Shown piece by piece: positions 1 through 7,119 of a DNA stretch of 12,514 bases. Made by a program: the position numbers and the translations under genes. The stretch comes from Eubacterium sp. CAG:786. Its GTDB lineage: Bacteria; Bacillota; Clostridia; Oscillospirales; Ruminococcaceae. How positions within the stretch are numbered: the stretch's first letter is position 1; each line of letters opens with the position of its first letter. Where the stretch lies: the NCBI GenBank assembly GCA_000432175.1, contig HF989497.1, positions 75,244-87,757 on the forward strand, in the 5' to 3' direction. A model generated the notes under the pieces. That model searched no databases. It had not been told where the DNA came from and saw only the letters and a list, made by a program, of their open reading frames with translations.

Positions 1-2255
1 ACGCCGCACGCCCCGCAAACGGCGACCGTCCGCAGTTCAACAATAACAGGAACGGCGACAGACCGCAGTTCAACAATGGCAGACCCGGCGACCGTCCGCA
101 GTTCAATAACAACAGGAATGGCGACAGACCGTTCAACCGCGATGTGCGCAGAGAGCCTGTAAATCCGCTGGCTGACAGCTCCAAGCAGAGCATCAAGAAG
201 CCCGCTATCGACTCTTCCAAGATCAAGGTCAACACTCCCCCCACACAGAAGCAGAAGGGCGAGGCCGTTCAGCGCGGCGAGCAGGTGACCAAGATGGTAG
301 ATACCCGCGGAAGCTACGTTGAACTTGATAAGTACAACGAGCGCTATGAGACCATCGCTCCCGCAGGAAGAATGTCCAACGACAGCTTCCAGCGCAAGCA
401 GAAGATACAGCAGAAGTCCCAGAACAAGGGCAAGCCGTTCAACAGCAAGCGCGAAACCGAGGCGCAGAAGCTCAAGCGCCTTGAACTGGAGCGCGCAAGA
501 AAGCAGCAGCTCAAGGTACAGATACCGGACGAGATCACTGTGTCTGAACTGGCTTCACGCCTGAAAGTAACGGCTACCGAAGTCATCAAGAAGCTGTTCA
601 ACCTGGGCGTTATGGCTAACCTGAACGAAACCATCGACTTCGACACCGCTTCCCTCGTTGCTGAGGAACTTGGCGCAAAGGTAGAAAAGGAAGTTGTTGT
701 GACTATCGAGGAACGTCTGTTCGAGGATACCCCCGACGACCCCGAGAGCCTGCAGCCCCGCGACCCAGTTGTCGTTGTAATGGGTCACGTTGACCACGGT
801 AAAACTTCCCTGCTGGACTATATCAGACATGCCAGCGTTACTTCCACCGAGGCAGGCGGCATCACACAGCACATCGGTGCTTACAGAGTCCACATCAACG
901 ACCGCGACATCACATTCCTGGATACGCCGGGACACGAAGCGTTCACTTCTATGAGAGCGCGCGGCGCGAGCATCACCGATATCGCTATCCTGGTAGTTGC
1001 AGCGGACGACGGTATCATGCCGCAGACCGTTGAAGCTATCAACCACGCAAAGGCAGCCGGCGTTTCCATCATCGTTGCCATCAACAAGATGGATAAGGAA
1101 GGCGCAAATCCCGATAAGATCAAGGAAGAGCTCACCAAGTACGACCTTGTTTGCGAGGAGTGGGGCGGCGACGTTATCTGCGTGCCCGTTTCCGCTAAGA
1201 CCGGTGAGAATATCGACACGCTGCTCGAGATGGTTTGCCTGACTGCAGACGTCCTCGAGCTCAAGGCTAACCCGAACAGACTGGCTACAGGCGCCGTTAT
1301 CGAGGCAAAGCTGGATAAGGGCAGAGGCCCTGTCGCTACCGTGCTGGTACAGAACGGTACGCTGCATTCCGGCGATGTGCTCATTGCAGGCATGTCCGTT
1401 GGTAGAGTACGCGTGATGCGCGACGACAAGGGCAGAACCGTCAAGGAAGCTGGTCCGTCCGTTCCTGTTGAGATCATGGGTCTGGCTGACGTTCCGTCTG
1501 CGGGCGATACTTTCGCAGCGGTAGAGGACGAGAAGCTTGCGCGCGAACTCGTTGAGAAGCGCCGTCAGGAGGCTAAGGAGGAGCAGTTCAAGGCTTATCA
1601 CCAGGTAACTCTCGACAACCTGTTCTCCTCCATCGAGGAGGGTACCGTCAAGGAACTTCCCATCATCGTCAAGGCGGACGTTCAGGGTTCTGTCGAGGCT
1701 GTCAAGCAGTCGCTTGAGAAGCTTTCCAACGATGAAGTACGCGTTCGCGTTATCCACGGCGCCGTTGGCGCGGTAAGCGAGAGCGACGTAATGCTCGCTG
1801 CAGCTTCCGGCGCTATCATCGTCGGCTTCAACGTTAGACCTCACCCGTCCGCACAGGAAAACGCAAAGCGCGACGGCATCGAGATACGCCTTTACCGAGT
1901 AATTTACGACGCTATCGAGGATATCACCGCTGCAATGAAGGGCATGCTTGCTCCTAAGTTCAGAGAGGTTGACCTCGGCAGAGTTGAGGTACGTCAGGTT
2001 TATAAGATAACAAATGTCGGCATCGTTGCTGGTTCCTATGTGCTTGACGGCAAGGTTGCTAGAAACGGTCAGGTACGTATCGTCCGCGACGGTATCATCG
2101 TCGGCGACGACAAGATCGCAGGTCTGCAGCGTTTCAAGGATTCCGTAAAGGAAGTCGCTGCCGGCTACGAGTGCGGTATCAGCCTTGAGAAGTTCACCGA
2201 TATCAAGGTCGGCGATATCTTCGAGGCTTATACCATGGAAGAGTACAGGGACTAA
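1..2255 (+). CDS. infB: Translation initiation factor IF-2 (5'-truncated by window edge)
   Basis: IF-2 is the cytoplasmic GTPase that brings fMet-tRNA to the 30S subunit and promotes subunit joining. The frame is open from position 3 to the TAA at 2253-2255, so the true start lies upstream. The GTG at 144 lacks a ribosome binding site and is not the start. Order seen: an Asn/Arg/Gly/Gln-rich repeated segment (21-143), a basic low-complexity linker, the IF2_N helical domain (about 525-690, with VSELASRLKV), then the G domain with G1 GHVDHGKT (783-806), G2 GGITQHIGA (855-881), G3 DTPGHEAF (921-944), G4 NKMD (1083-1094) and G5 SAKTG (1191-1205). Domains II, III and the C-terminal fMet-tRNA-binding domain follow, and the C-terminus is complete. 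All GTPase motifs are intact. It heads the rbfA-nrnA-truB-ribF cluster, the usual Firmicutes neighbourhood. Identity is certain; only the N-terminus is missing. Confidence 0.98.
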   Translation, partial: AARPANGDRPQFNNNRNGDRPQFNNGRPGDRPQFNNNRNGDRPFNRDVRREPVNPLADSSKQSIKKPAIDSSKIKVNTPPTQKQKGEAVQRGEQVTKMVDTRGSYVELDKYNERYETIAPAGRMSNDSFQRKQKIQQKSQNKGKPFNSKRETEAQKLKRLELERARKQQLKVQIPDEITVSELASRLKVTATEVIKKLFNLGVMANLNETIDFDTASLVAEELGAKVEKEVVVTIEERLFEDTPDDPESLQPRDPVVVVMGHVDHGKTSLLDYIRHASVTSTEAGGITQHIGAYRVHINDRDITFLDTPGHEAFTSMRARGASITDIAILVVAADDGIMPQTVEAINHAKAAGVSIIVAINKMDKEGANPDKIKEELTKYDLVCEEWGGDVICVPVSAKTGENIDTLLEMVCLTADVLELKANPNRLATGAVIEAKLDKGRGPVATVLVQNGTLHSGDVLIAGMSVGRVRVMRDDKGRTVKEAGPSVPVEIMGLADVPSAGDTFAAVEDEKLARELVEKRRQEAKEEQFKAYHQVTLDNLFSSIEEGTVKELPIIVKADVQGSVEAVKQSLEKLSNDEVRVRVIHGAVGAVSESDVMLAAASGAIIVGFNVRPHPSAQENAKRDGIEIRLYRVIYDAIEDITAAMKGMLAPKFREVDLGRVEVRQVYKITNVGIVAGSYVLDGKVARNGQVRIVRDGIIVGDDKIAGLQRFKDSVKEVAAGYECGISLEKFTDIKVGDIFEAYTMEEYRD
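21..143 (+). repeat. 33-bp tandem repeat inside infB (11-residue units)
   Basis: Three full 33-bp units (21-53, 54-86, 87-119) and a partial fourth (120-143) encode GDRPQFNNNRN, GDRPQFNNGRP, GDRPQFNNNRN and GDRPFNRD. Units 1 and 3 encode the same peptide and begin GGCGACCGTCCG, whereas units 2 and 4 begin GGCGACAGACCG, which suggests a 66-bp higher-order duplication. The array may extend upstream of the window. It lies in the variable, probably disordered N-terminal region of IF-2. Confidence 0.93.
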
Positions 2256-2264
2256 TTCGTTATC

Positions 2265-2295
2265 CGGAATGTGCGATTTAGAATTGCACATTCCG
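2265..2295 (+). other. Strong intercistronic stem-loop between infB and rbfA
   Basis: The left arm CGGAATGTGCGATT (2265-2278) pairs with AATTGCACATTCCG (2282-2295) around a 3-nt loop TAG. That is 14 base pairs with a single G-U wobble. What follows is AATTAAATT rather than a run of U, so it is not a classical intrinsic terminator. It sits 9 nt after the infB stop and 9 nt before the rbfA ribosome binding site. mRNA processing, 3'-end stabilisation of infB mRNA or partial attenuation are possible roles; this is inferred. Confidence 0.75.
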
Positions 2296-2304
2296 AATTA
2301 AATT

Positions 2305-2310
2305 GGAGGG
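2305..2310 (+). promoter_or_regulatory. Ribosome binding site that fixes the rbfA start
   Basis: GGAGGG lies 4 nt before the ATG at 2315. A TTG at 2303 in the same frame overlaps this site and would add four residues, but it has no binding site of its own, so ATG 2315 is the start. Confidence 0.85.
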
Positions 2311-2314
2311 TTCT

Positions 2315-2713
2315 ATGGCTAATTTCAATCTTAAAAGACTTTCCGAGGATATAAAGAGGGAGCTTTCCTCCGCAGTGAGCGGTGTGAAGGACCCGAGAGT
2401 TTCTAAGAATTTCGTGACAGTCACCCATGTGGAGCTGACAAGCGACCTTTCCTACTGCAAGGTGCACATTGCGTGCCTTGGCGGCGAGGGCAGGACTGCA
2501 AAGGCTGTAGAGGGGATGACTGCCGCTTCCGGTTACTTCAAGAAGGCTATCGCGGCGCGTATACGCATGAGAAAGATGCCGGAACTGATATTCCTGCCGG
2601 ATAATTCGCTGGAATACAGCGCGCACATTGAGGAAATACTTGCCAAGCTGCCAAAGCCGGCTCAGCAGGAACCGGCTGCCGAAGATCAGGAGGAGCCTGA
2701 TGAGGAGAATTGA
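2315..2713 (+). CDS. rbfA: 30S ribosome-binding factor A (RbfA)
   Basis: A 132-residue protein of usual family length. RbfA is a small KH-fold protein that binds immature 30S subunits and assists late 16S rRNA 5'-end maturation. The sequence shows the family features: an N-terminal helix with LKRLSEDIKRELS, then VKDPRV, the central strand region with VTVTHVELTSDLSYCKVHI, the kinked AASGYFKKAIAARIRMRKMPEL helix region (about residues 70-90), and a C-terminal NSLEYSAHIEEIL segment. It ends in an acidic tail rich in Glu, Asp and Pro (about 117-132), probably disordered. It follows infB with a 59-nt gap containing a hairpin, and overlaps the start of the DHH gene by 14 nt, which implies translational coupling. 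Confidence 0.96.
   Translation: MANFNLKRLSEDIKRELSSAVSGVKDPRVSKNFVTVTHVELTSDLSYCKVHIACLGGEGRTAKAVEGMTAASGYFKKAIAARIRMRKMPELIFLPDNSLEYSAHIEEILAKLPKPAQQEPAAEDQEEPDEEN
2688..2693 (+). promoter_or_regulatory. Ribosome binding site for nrnA inside rbfA
   Basis: A perfect AGGAGG lies within the last codons of rbfA, 6 nt before the ATG at 2700. It decides the nrnA start over an in-frame TTG at 2628, which has no comparable site and would add 24 residues not expected in this family. Confidence 0.87.
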
Positions 2714-3662
2714 CCTTAACGAAGCCGCGAATTTCCTGCGGGAAAACGACCGCTTCCTTATCCTTATGCACGGAAGCCCCGACGGCGATACTGTCGGCTG
2801 CGGAACAGCCCTGTGCGGCGCTTTGCAGCAGATAGGCAAGCTGGCAAAACTTGCGTGCCCCGACCCGATACCGAAAAAGTTCGGGTATATGTTCCGCGAG
2901 ATAAAGGAGCAGGATTTCGATCCGGAAACGATAATCGCTGTAGATGTGGCTGACACAAAGCTTCTCTACGGCATGAAGGAGATCGGCGAGAAAACTCAGC
3001 TGTGCATAGATCATCACGTCAGCAACACTGAGTACGCCGAGCGGCTTCTGCTCGCCCCGGAGTACGCTGCTGCGGCTGAACTGATGTTCGAGCTGCTGAG
3101 TTCCATGAAGGAAGTAAAGATAACCAATTCCATAGCGGACAGCCTTTACACCGGCATAGCAACGGACAGCGGCTGCTTCAAGTACAGCAACACTTCGCCG
3201 CAGACGCATGTTTACGCTGCGGAACTGATGACGCTCGGCGCGGATATCGTCCCGATAAACTACGCGATGTTCGACATGAAGAGCCAGGGCAGGCTGAAAT
3301 TAGAGCAGCTTGCGCTCAGCAAGATACGTTATTATTCCGCTGGCAGGATCGCTGTTATCGATGTTACTCAGTCGCTCATCGACTCCATCGAGGGCATCGA
3401 CAGCGAGGATATCGGCGCGCTTTCCGCAATCCCGAGGCAGATAGAGGGCGTGGATATCGGCATCTGCATAAAGGAGAAAAATCCCGGTCTGTACAAGGTT
3501 TCGCTGCGTTCCAGCGAGAATGCGGACGTTTCCGCTATCGCTCAGCAGTTCGGTGGCGGCGGGCATGCGAGAGCCGCTGGCTGCGCGTTCGAAACCTCGC
3601 TGGAGGACGCCGAGAAGAAGATCGTCTGGGCGTGCGCAAAGGCGCTGGGTAACGCCACATGA
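2700..3662 (+). CDS. nrnA: DHH-family bifunctional oligoribonuclease / pAp phosphatase (NrnA-like)
   Basis: A 320-residue cytoplasmic DHH/DHHA1 phosphoesterase. NrnA proteins degrade 2-5-nt RNAs to mononucleotides and dephosphorylate 3'-phosphoadenosine 5'-phosphate, using two Mn ions. The metal-site motifs are all present: HGSPDGD (His24, Asp28, Asp30), Asp82 in VDVADT, the DHH triad at 104-106 within IDHHVSNTEYA, and Asp156 in TGIATDSGCFKYSNTS. The C-terminal DHHA1 substrate-binding loop GGGGHARAAG is at 285-294. Position between rbfA and truB is standard in Firmicutes and supports NrnA over other DHH enzymes such as RecJ or GdpP, which carry extra domains. Nuclease versus pAp activity cannot be separated by sequence alone. 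The stop overlaps the truB start as ATGA. Confidence 0.93.
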   Translation: MRRIDLNEAANFLRENDRFLILMHGSPDGDTVGCGTALCGALQQIGKLAKLACPDPIPKKFGYMFREIKEQDFDPETIIAVDVADTKLLYGMKEIGEKTQLCIDHHVSNTEYAERLLLAPEYAAAAELMFELLSSMKEVKITNSIADSLYTGIATDSGCFKYSNTSPQTHVYAAELMTLGADIVPINYAMFDMKSQGRLKLEQLALSKIRYYSAGRIAVIDVTQSLIDSIEGIDSEDIGALSAIPRQIEGVDIGICIKEKNPGLYKVSLRSSENADVSAIAQQFGGGGHARAAGCAFETSLEDAEKKIVWACAKALGNAT

Positions 3663-4543
3663 CGGGAATAATCTGCGTAAACAAGCCGCAGGAGTTCACT
3701 TCGTTCGATGTGGTGGCTTCAATGCGGAGGTGCTTCGGCACTAAGAAAATAGGGCACGGCGGCACTCTCGACCCCATGGCAACGGGAGTTCTGCCGGTGT
3801 TCGTCGGCGGCGCGACCAAGGCAGTGGACCTGGTACCGGACGACAGCAAGAGCTATCGCGCCGGGTTCCGGCTGGGGTTCGTTTCTGATACCCAGGATAT
3901 CTGGGGGAAGCTGCGTTCACGCTGCGAAAACGGTGTTTCAGAGGCCGAGGTGCAGTTCGTGCTGGAGGATTTCCGGGGAGATATCATGCAGATACCTCCG
4001 ATGTACTCGGCGCTCAAGGTCAACGGGCAGAAGCTCTGCGACCTGGCGCGCAGGGGAATAGAGGTCGAGCGCAAGCCGCGCCCTGCGACTATTTCGCGCC
4101 TGGAACTCGTCAGCTTCGACGGCACTGACGGCGTGATAGATGTGGATTGCTCCGGTGGAACATATATCCGCACGCTGATAAACGACATAGGCGAAAGCCT
4201 GTGCACCGGCGCGGTTATGACTAGCCTCTGCAGGACCAGGAGCTGCGGCTTCACGCTGGCAGACTGCCACGACCTGGAGGAGATACGTTCCGCGGACAGA
4301 GAACAGCTGGAAAGCTGGCTGCTTCCGGTGGAAAACGTTTTCGCACCGCTGCCGGAAATTCCGCTGGACGAGGTGCAGCAGAGAATGTACCTCAACGGCG
4401 TTCGGCTGGACGCTGACAGACTTATACAGCGCACCGAAACCGACGCGCTGAGCCGTGTGACTTTCGGGGGAAAATTCCTCGGGGTCGGACGAATAAATTC
4501 AGAGGGAGAGCTTGTTCCGGTTAAGCAGTTCCGGAACGAGTGA
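3659..4543 (+). CDS. truB: tRNA pseudouridine(55) synthase TruB
   Basis: A 294-residue enzyme that converts U55 of the T-loop of most tRNAs to pseudouridine. The catalytic Asp38 lies in GHGGTLDPMATGVLPV, followed by Tyr66 in KSYRAG, the LGFVSDTQDIWG segment, the QIPPMYSALKVNGQKL RNA-contact region and CSGGTYIRTLINDIG. The C-terminal part (about 235-294) resembles the PUA-like extension of bacterial TruB. The ATG overlaps the nrnA stop in an ATGA junction and has no clear ribosome binding site upstream, so it probably depends on re-initiation after nrnA. The last ten codons form one side of a predicted hairpin region described separately. Everything required for activity seems present. Confidence 0.97.
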   Translation: MTGIICVNKPQEFTSFDVVASMRRCFGTKKIGHGGTLDPMATGVLPVFVGGATKAVDLVPDDSKSYRAGFRLGFVSDTQDIWGKLRSRCENGVSEAEVQFVLEDFRGDIMQIPPMYSALKVNGQKLCDLARRGIEVERKPRPATISRLELVSFDGTDGVIDVDCSGGTYIRTLINDIGESLCTGAVMTSLCRTRSCGFTLADCHDLEEIRSADREQLESWLLPVENVFAPLPEIPLDEVQQRMYLNGVRLDADRLIQRTETDALSRVTFGGKFLGVGRINSEGELVPVKQFRNE

Positions 4544-4561
4544 AGCGCCGGGTTTTCCGGC
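4511..4561 (+). other. Two adjacent stem-loops spanning the truB end and truB-ribF gap
   Basis: Stem 1: CTTGTTCCGG (4511-4520) pairs with CCGGAACGAG (4531-4540) around a 10-nt loop, giving 10 pairs with one U-G, and ends exactly before the truB stop. Stem 2: GCCGG (4547-4551) pairs with CCGGC (4557-4561). No U-run follows either. They may affect mRNA stability or entry to the weak ribF initiation site, but stem 1 lies in coding sequence and may be chance. Confidence 0.5.
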
Positions 4562-4577
4562 AAAGATGGTGAAATAA

Positions 4578-5474
4578 GTGATCGACATAACTAACTCCGG
4601 CGCTGCTGCGGAAAAGACCGCTGTCGCGCTGGGATATTTTGACGGGCTGCATCTGGGGCATGTCGGCGTTATCAGCGCCGCGATGGCTCAGCCGGGGCTT
4701 AAGCCTGCGGTGTTCACATTCAACTGTGACACCACGCTGCCAAAATTCCGCGGACCGGAGGACATTATCTCATTTGAGAACAAGTGCGAACTGATGGAGC
4801 GGCTTGGCGTGCAGTACATCTATGCGCCGGATTTCGCTGAGGTATGCACCCTGACGGACGAGGAATTCGTGAAGAAAATACTCATCGACCGGCTGAATGC
4901 GGGGTTTGCCTGCTGCGGCAGGAACTTCCGGTTCGGAAAGGGCGGGAGCGGTACTCCGGAGCGCCTGGCCGAGATCGGTGCAAAGTATGGAATGCGCGCC
5001 GAAGTCGTTCAGGACGTCTGCCTAGACGGTCAGATCATCAGTTCCACCCGTATCCGCGAGCATATCCGCAAGGGCGAGATAGAGCAGGCAAACAGACTGC
5101 TCGGCTACGAACTGTGGTACAGGCTTCCGGTGGTGAAAGGCAATGAGATCGGGCGCACGATAAGCTTCCCGACGATAAACCAGATAATCCCCGACACAAA
5201 CATAATTCCGCGGTACGGCGTGTACAAAAGCTATGTCGAGATCGACGGGAAGCAGTACCACGGCGTGACGAACATCGGCATAAAGCCGACAGTCACCCGG
5301 CACGACGGCACCGGCGCGGTAATGGAAACGCATATCATCGGCTACAGCGGCGATCTTTACGGGCAGAATATCGCTGTGGCTCTGGTGCGGTTCATTCGGC
5401 CTGAGGTGAAGTTCGCGGGGCTTGACGAGCTTAAACAGCAGATAGCCCGGGACAAGGAAAATGCACTGCACTGA
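4578..5474 (+). CDS. ribF: Bifunctional riboflavin kinase / FAD synthetase
   Basis: A 298-residue cytoplasmic enzyme that phosphorylates riboflavin to FMN and adenylylates FMN to FAD. The N-terminal FAD synthetase domain shows the nucleotidyltransferase motif GYFDGLHLGH (19-28), CGRNFRFGKG (113-122) and SSTRIREHI (155-163). The C-terminal flavokinase domain shows GRTISFPTIN (192-201, with PTIN where PTAN is commonest), GVYKSYVEIDG, GVTNIGIKPTV and the metHIIGYSGDLYG region around Glu250, then RPEVKFAGLDELKQQIARD. GTG at 4578 directly follows an in-frame TAA (4575-4577), so it is the earliest possible start. The only binding site candidate is a weak GGTGA at 4568-4572. Standard final member of the infB-rbfA-truB cluster. 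Confidence 0.96.
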   Translation: MIDITNSGAAAEKTAVALGYFDGLHLGHVGVISAAMAQPGLKPAVFTFNCDTTLPKFRGPEDIISFENKCELMERLGVQYIYAPDFAEVCTLTDEEFVKKILIDRLNAGFACCGRNFRFGKGGSGTPERLAEIGAKYGMRAEVVQDVCLDGQIISSTRIREHIRKGEIEQANRLLGYELWYRLPVVKGNEIGRTISFPTINQIIPDTNIIPRYGVYKSYVEIDGKQYHGVTNIGIKPTVTRHDGTGAVMETHIIGYSGDLYGQNIAVALVRFIRPEVKFAGLDELKQQIARDKENALH

Positions 5475-5525
5475 ATAGACCTGAAAAGCATGATTATGCC
5501 TTAATATACGAAAGGACAATGACAA

Positions 5526-6974
5526 ATGGAAGTCAGGACAAGATTTGCACCCAGCCCCACTGGGTACATGCATATAGGTAACCTGCGCACTGCGCTGTAT
5601 ACCTATCTTATCGCAAGAAAGAACAAGGGCAAGTTTATCCTGCGTATCGAGGATACCGACCAGGGACGATACGTTGAGGGCGCCACCGACGTTATCTACA
5701 GGACGCTGAAAACCTGCGGCCTTAACTGGGACGAGGGACCGGATATAGGAGGTCCCTGCGGTCCGTACATTCAGAGCGAGAGAATGGGCATGTTCAAGGA
5801 ATACGCCGAGAAGCTCGTTGAGACCGGACATGCATATTACTGCTTCTGCACCAAGCACGAGGACAGCAGCGAGGATACCGCGAACGGTCTTGCTTCCGCT
5901 AACCGCTGCCCCTGCCGCGACCTCGACCCCGCAGAGGCAAAGAAGCGCCATGACGCCGGTGAGTCCTGCGTTATCCGTCAGAAGATACCGAACGACGGCA
6001 CGACTACGTTCCACGATGAGATATACGGCGACATCACCGTTGAGAACATCGACCTCGACGACCAGGTGCTGCTGAAATCCGATGGAATGCCTACCTATAA
6101 CTTCGCGAATGTCGTTGACGACCACACAATGGGAATCACTCACGTCGTAAGAGGCAACGAGTACCTTTCTTCCGCGCCGAAGTACAACCTGCTGTATTCC
6201 GCATTCGGCTGGGAGCCTCCGATATACATTCACGTTGAGCACATCATGCGCGACGCAACACATAAGCTTTCCAAGCGCGACGGCGACGCTTCCTTTGAGG
6301 ATTTCCGTGCAAAGGGGTACCTCACCGAAGCTATCCTGAACTACATTCTGCTGCTGGGCTGGGCTCCCAAGGGCGAGCAGGAGATATTCACGCTGGACGA
6401 GATGATAGAAGCATTCGACCTTTCCGGCATCTCCAAGTCCCCTGCGATATTTGACCCGCTCAAGCTGACTGCCATCAACGCCGTTTATATCCGCGACCTC
6501 CCGCTGGAGAAGTTCGTGGAATACGCCGAGCCGTGGATACGTCAGACCTGCAAGCGCACCGATATCGACCTCCCGCTGCTCTGCGCCGGTTTACAGCCCA
6601 GGACCGAGGTGTTCAACGATATCCCGGAGCGTGTTGATTTTATCGACCAGATGCCGGAATATTCCATCGACATGTATGTCAGCAAGAAGATGAAAACCAC
6701 CCCCGAGACCTCTCTGGAAGCGCTCAGAAAGCTTATTCCGGTGATTGAGGCCGTTGAGGATTTCACGGTTGAGAATATCCACGACGCGCTGTTCAGGCAG
6801 ATCGAAGCAGACGGCGTGAAGAACGGTCTGTACCTCTTCCCGCTGCGTGTTGCGCTCAGCGGCAAGGCCGTAACTCCCGGCGGCGGCGTGGAACTTGCGA
6901 AGATACTCGGCAAGCAGGATACCCTCGACCGTATGAAGAAGGCAGTTGAAAAGCTGACTGCTGAGATCGGCTGA
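5526..6974 (+). CDS. gltX: Glutamyl-tRNA synthetase
   Basis: A 482-residue class I aminoacyl-tRNA synthetase charging tRNA with glutamate. Seen: RFAPSPTGYMHIGN, carrying the HIGH-type signature at 16-19; RIEDTD at 40-45; a zinc-like set of CxC pairs (Cys106/108 and Cys128/130); the GMPTYNFANVVDDHTMGITHVVRGNEYLSSAPK region (from about 189); and the KMSKS-type KLSKRDG at 247-253. The C-terminal helical anticodon-binding domain is complete and of normal length. ATG 5526 follows AAAGGA (5511-5516) at 9 nt. In many Firmicutes this enzyme also charges tRNA-Gln for later amidation by GatCAB; whether it does so here cannot be read from this window. It lies 51 nt after ribF with no terminator between, so it may be co-transcribed. 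Confidence 0.97.
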   Translation: MEVRTRFAPSPTGYMHIGNLRTALYTYLIARKNKGKFILRIEDTDQGRYVEGATDVIYRTLKTCGLNWDEGPDIGGPCGPYIQSERMGMFKEYAEKLVETGHAYYCFCTKHEDSSEDTANGLASANRCPCRDLDPAEAKKRHDAGESCVIRQKIPNDGTTTFHDEIYGDITVENIDLDDQVLLKSDGMPTYNFANVVDDHTMGITHVVRGNEYLSSAPKYNLLYSAFGWEPPIYIHVEHIMRDATHKLSKRDGDASFEDFRAKGYLTEAILNYILLLGWAPKGEQEIFTLDEMIEAFDLSGISKSPAIFDPLKLTAINAVYIRDLPLEKFVEYAEPWIRQTCKRTDIDLPLLCAGLQPRTEVFNDIPERVDFIDQMPEYSIDMYVSKKMKTTPETSLEALRKLIPVIEAVEDFTVENIHDALFRQIEADGVKNGLYLFPLRVALSGKAVTPGGGVELAKILGKQDTLDRMKKAVEKLTAEIG

Positions 6975-6991
6975 TTTTACACTTTATTCAT

Positions 6992-7028
6992 GGTTAATTC
7001 ACACTATCGTCACTTTAGTGTGTTAATC
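6992..7028 (+). other. Stem-loop after gltX (possible weak terminator)
   Basis: CACACTA (7000-7006) pairs perfectly with TAGTGTG (7016-7022) around a 9-nt loop. After a 2-nt bulge the stem continues as GGTTAA (6992-6997) with TTAATC (7023-7028). It begins 17 nt after the gltX stop but is followed by TGATTATGT, not a U-run, so any terminator would be imperfect. Confidence 0.55.
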
Positions 7029-7040
7029 TGATTATGTACT

Positions 7041-7075
7041 GGTGTATATCGCGGATATATTCCGTGATATATGCC
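7041..7075 (+). other. Fifteen-pair stem-loop in the ABC operon leader
   Basis: GGTGTATATCGCGGA (7041-7055) pairs with TCCGTGATATATGCC (7061-7075) around loop TATAT. All 15 positions pair, three as G-U wobbles. Wobbles fit an RNA structure better than a perfect DNA operator, though binding by a dimeric regulator is not excluded. Confidence 0.65.
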
Positions 7076-7119
7076 AAAACTGATTACGGGCAGCGACGCC
7101 CGATACAAAGGACATACTT

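Larger units (their letters stand above)
6975..7119 (+). promoter_or_regulatory. Structured gltX-ABC intergenic region / presumed operon leader
   Basis: A 145-nt AT-richer gap holding three successive predicted stem-loops (6992-7028, 7041-7075, 7087-7102) and then the ABC gene's AAAGGA site at 7107-7112. It is the only long gap in the window and the likely place where the housekeeping transcript ends and the transporter transcript begins. I could not identify a convincing -35/-10 pair: near-matches such as TTTACA (6976-6981) or TATATT (7056-7061) lack a partner at proper spacing. Confidence 0.5.

Noticed and set aside
144..146. GTG at 144 as the infB start
   Set aside because: The frame stays open to the window's left edge with the same repeat-encoded peptide on both sides, and no ribosome binding site precedes the GTG.
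555..2291. Long open frame (578 codons) on the - strand across infB
   Set aside because: It is antisense to a fully conserved IF-2 G domain and C-terminus, its product resembles no family I know, and it has no convincing ribosome binding site. Long antisense frames are common opposite GC-biased coding sequence.
3640..3662. Frameshift or fusion between nrnA and truB
   Set aside because: The ATGA overlap is an ordinary coupled stop/start; both proteins have complete, normal termini.
5475..5525. T-box or other riboswitch before gltX
   Set aside because: The gap is only 51 nt, too short for a T-box, and shows just a weak GCAT/ATGC hairpin and the AAAGGA site.
5022..6263. Open frame (413 codons) on the - strand across ribF and gltX
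   Set aside because: It spans two well-conserved genes and the gap between them on the opposite strand and has no recognisable domain; it is a coding shadow.
7023..7061. Promoter made of TTAATC (7023) and TATATC (7045) or TATATT (7056)
   Set aside because: The -35 match is only about 3 of 6 and both -10 candidates lie inside a predicted hairpin; chance matches are expected in AT-rich DNA.
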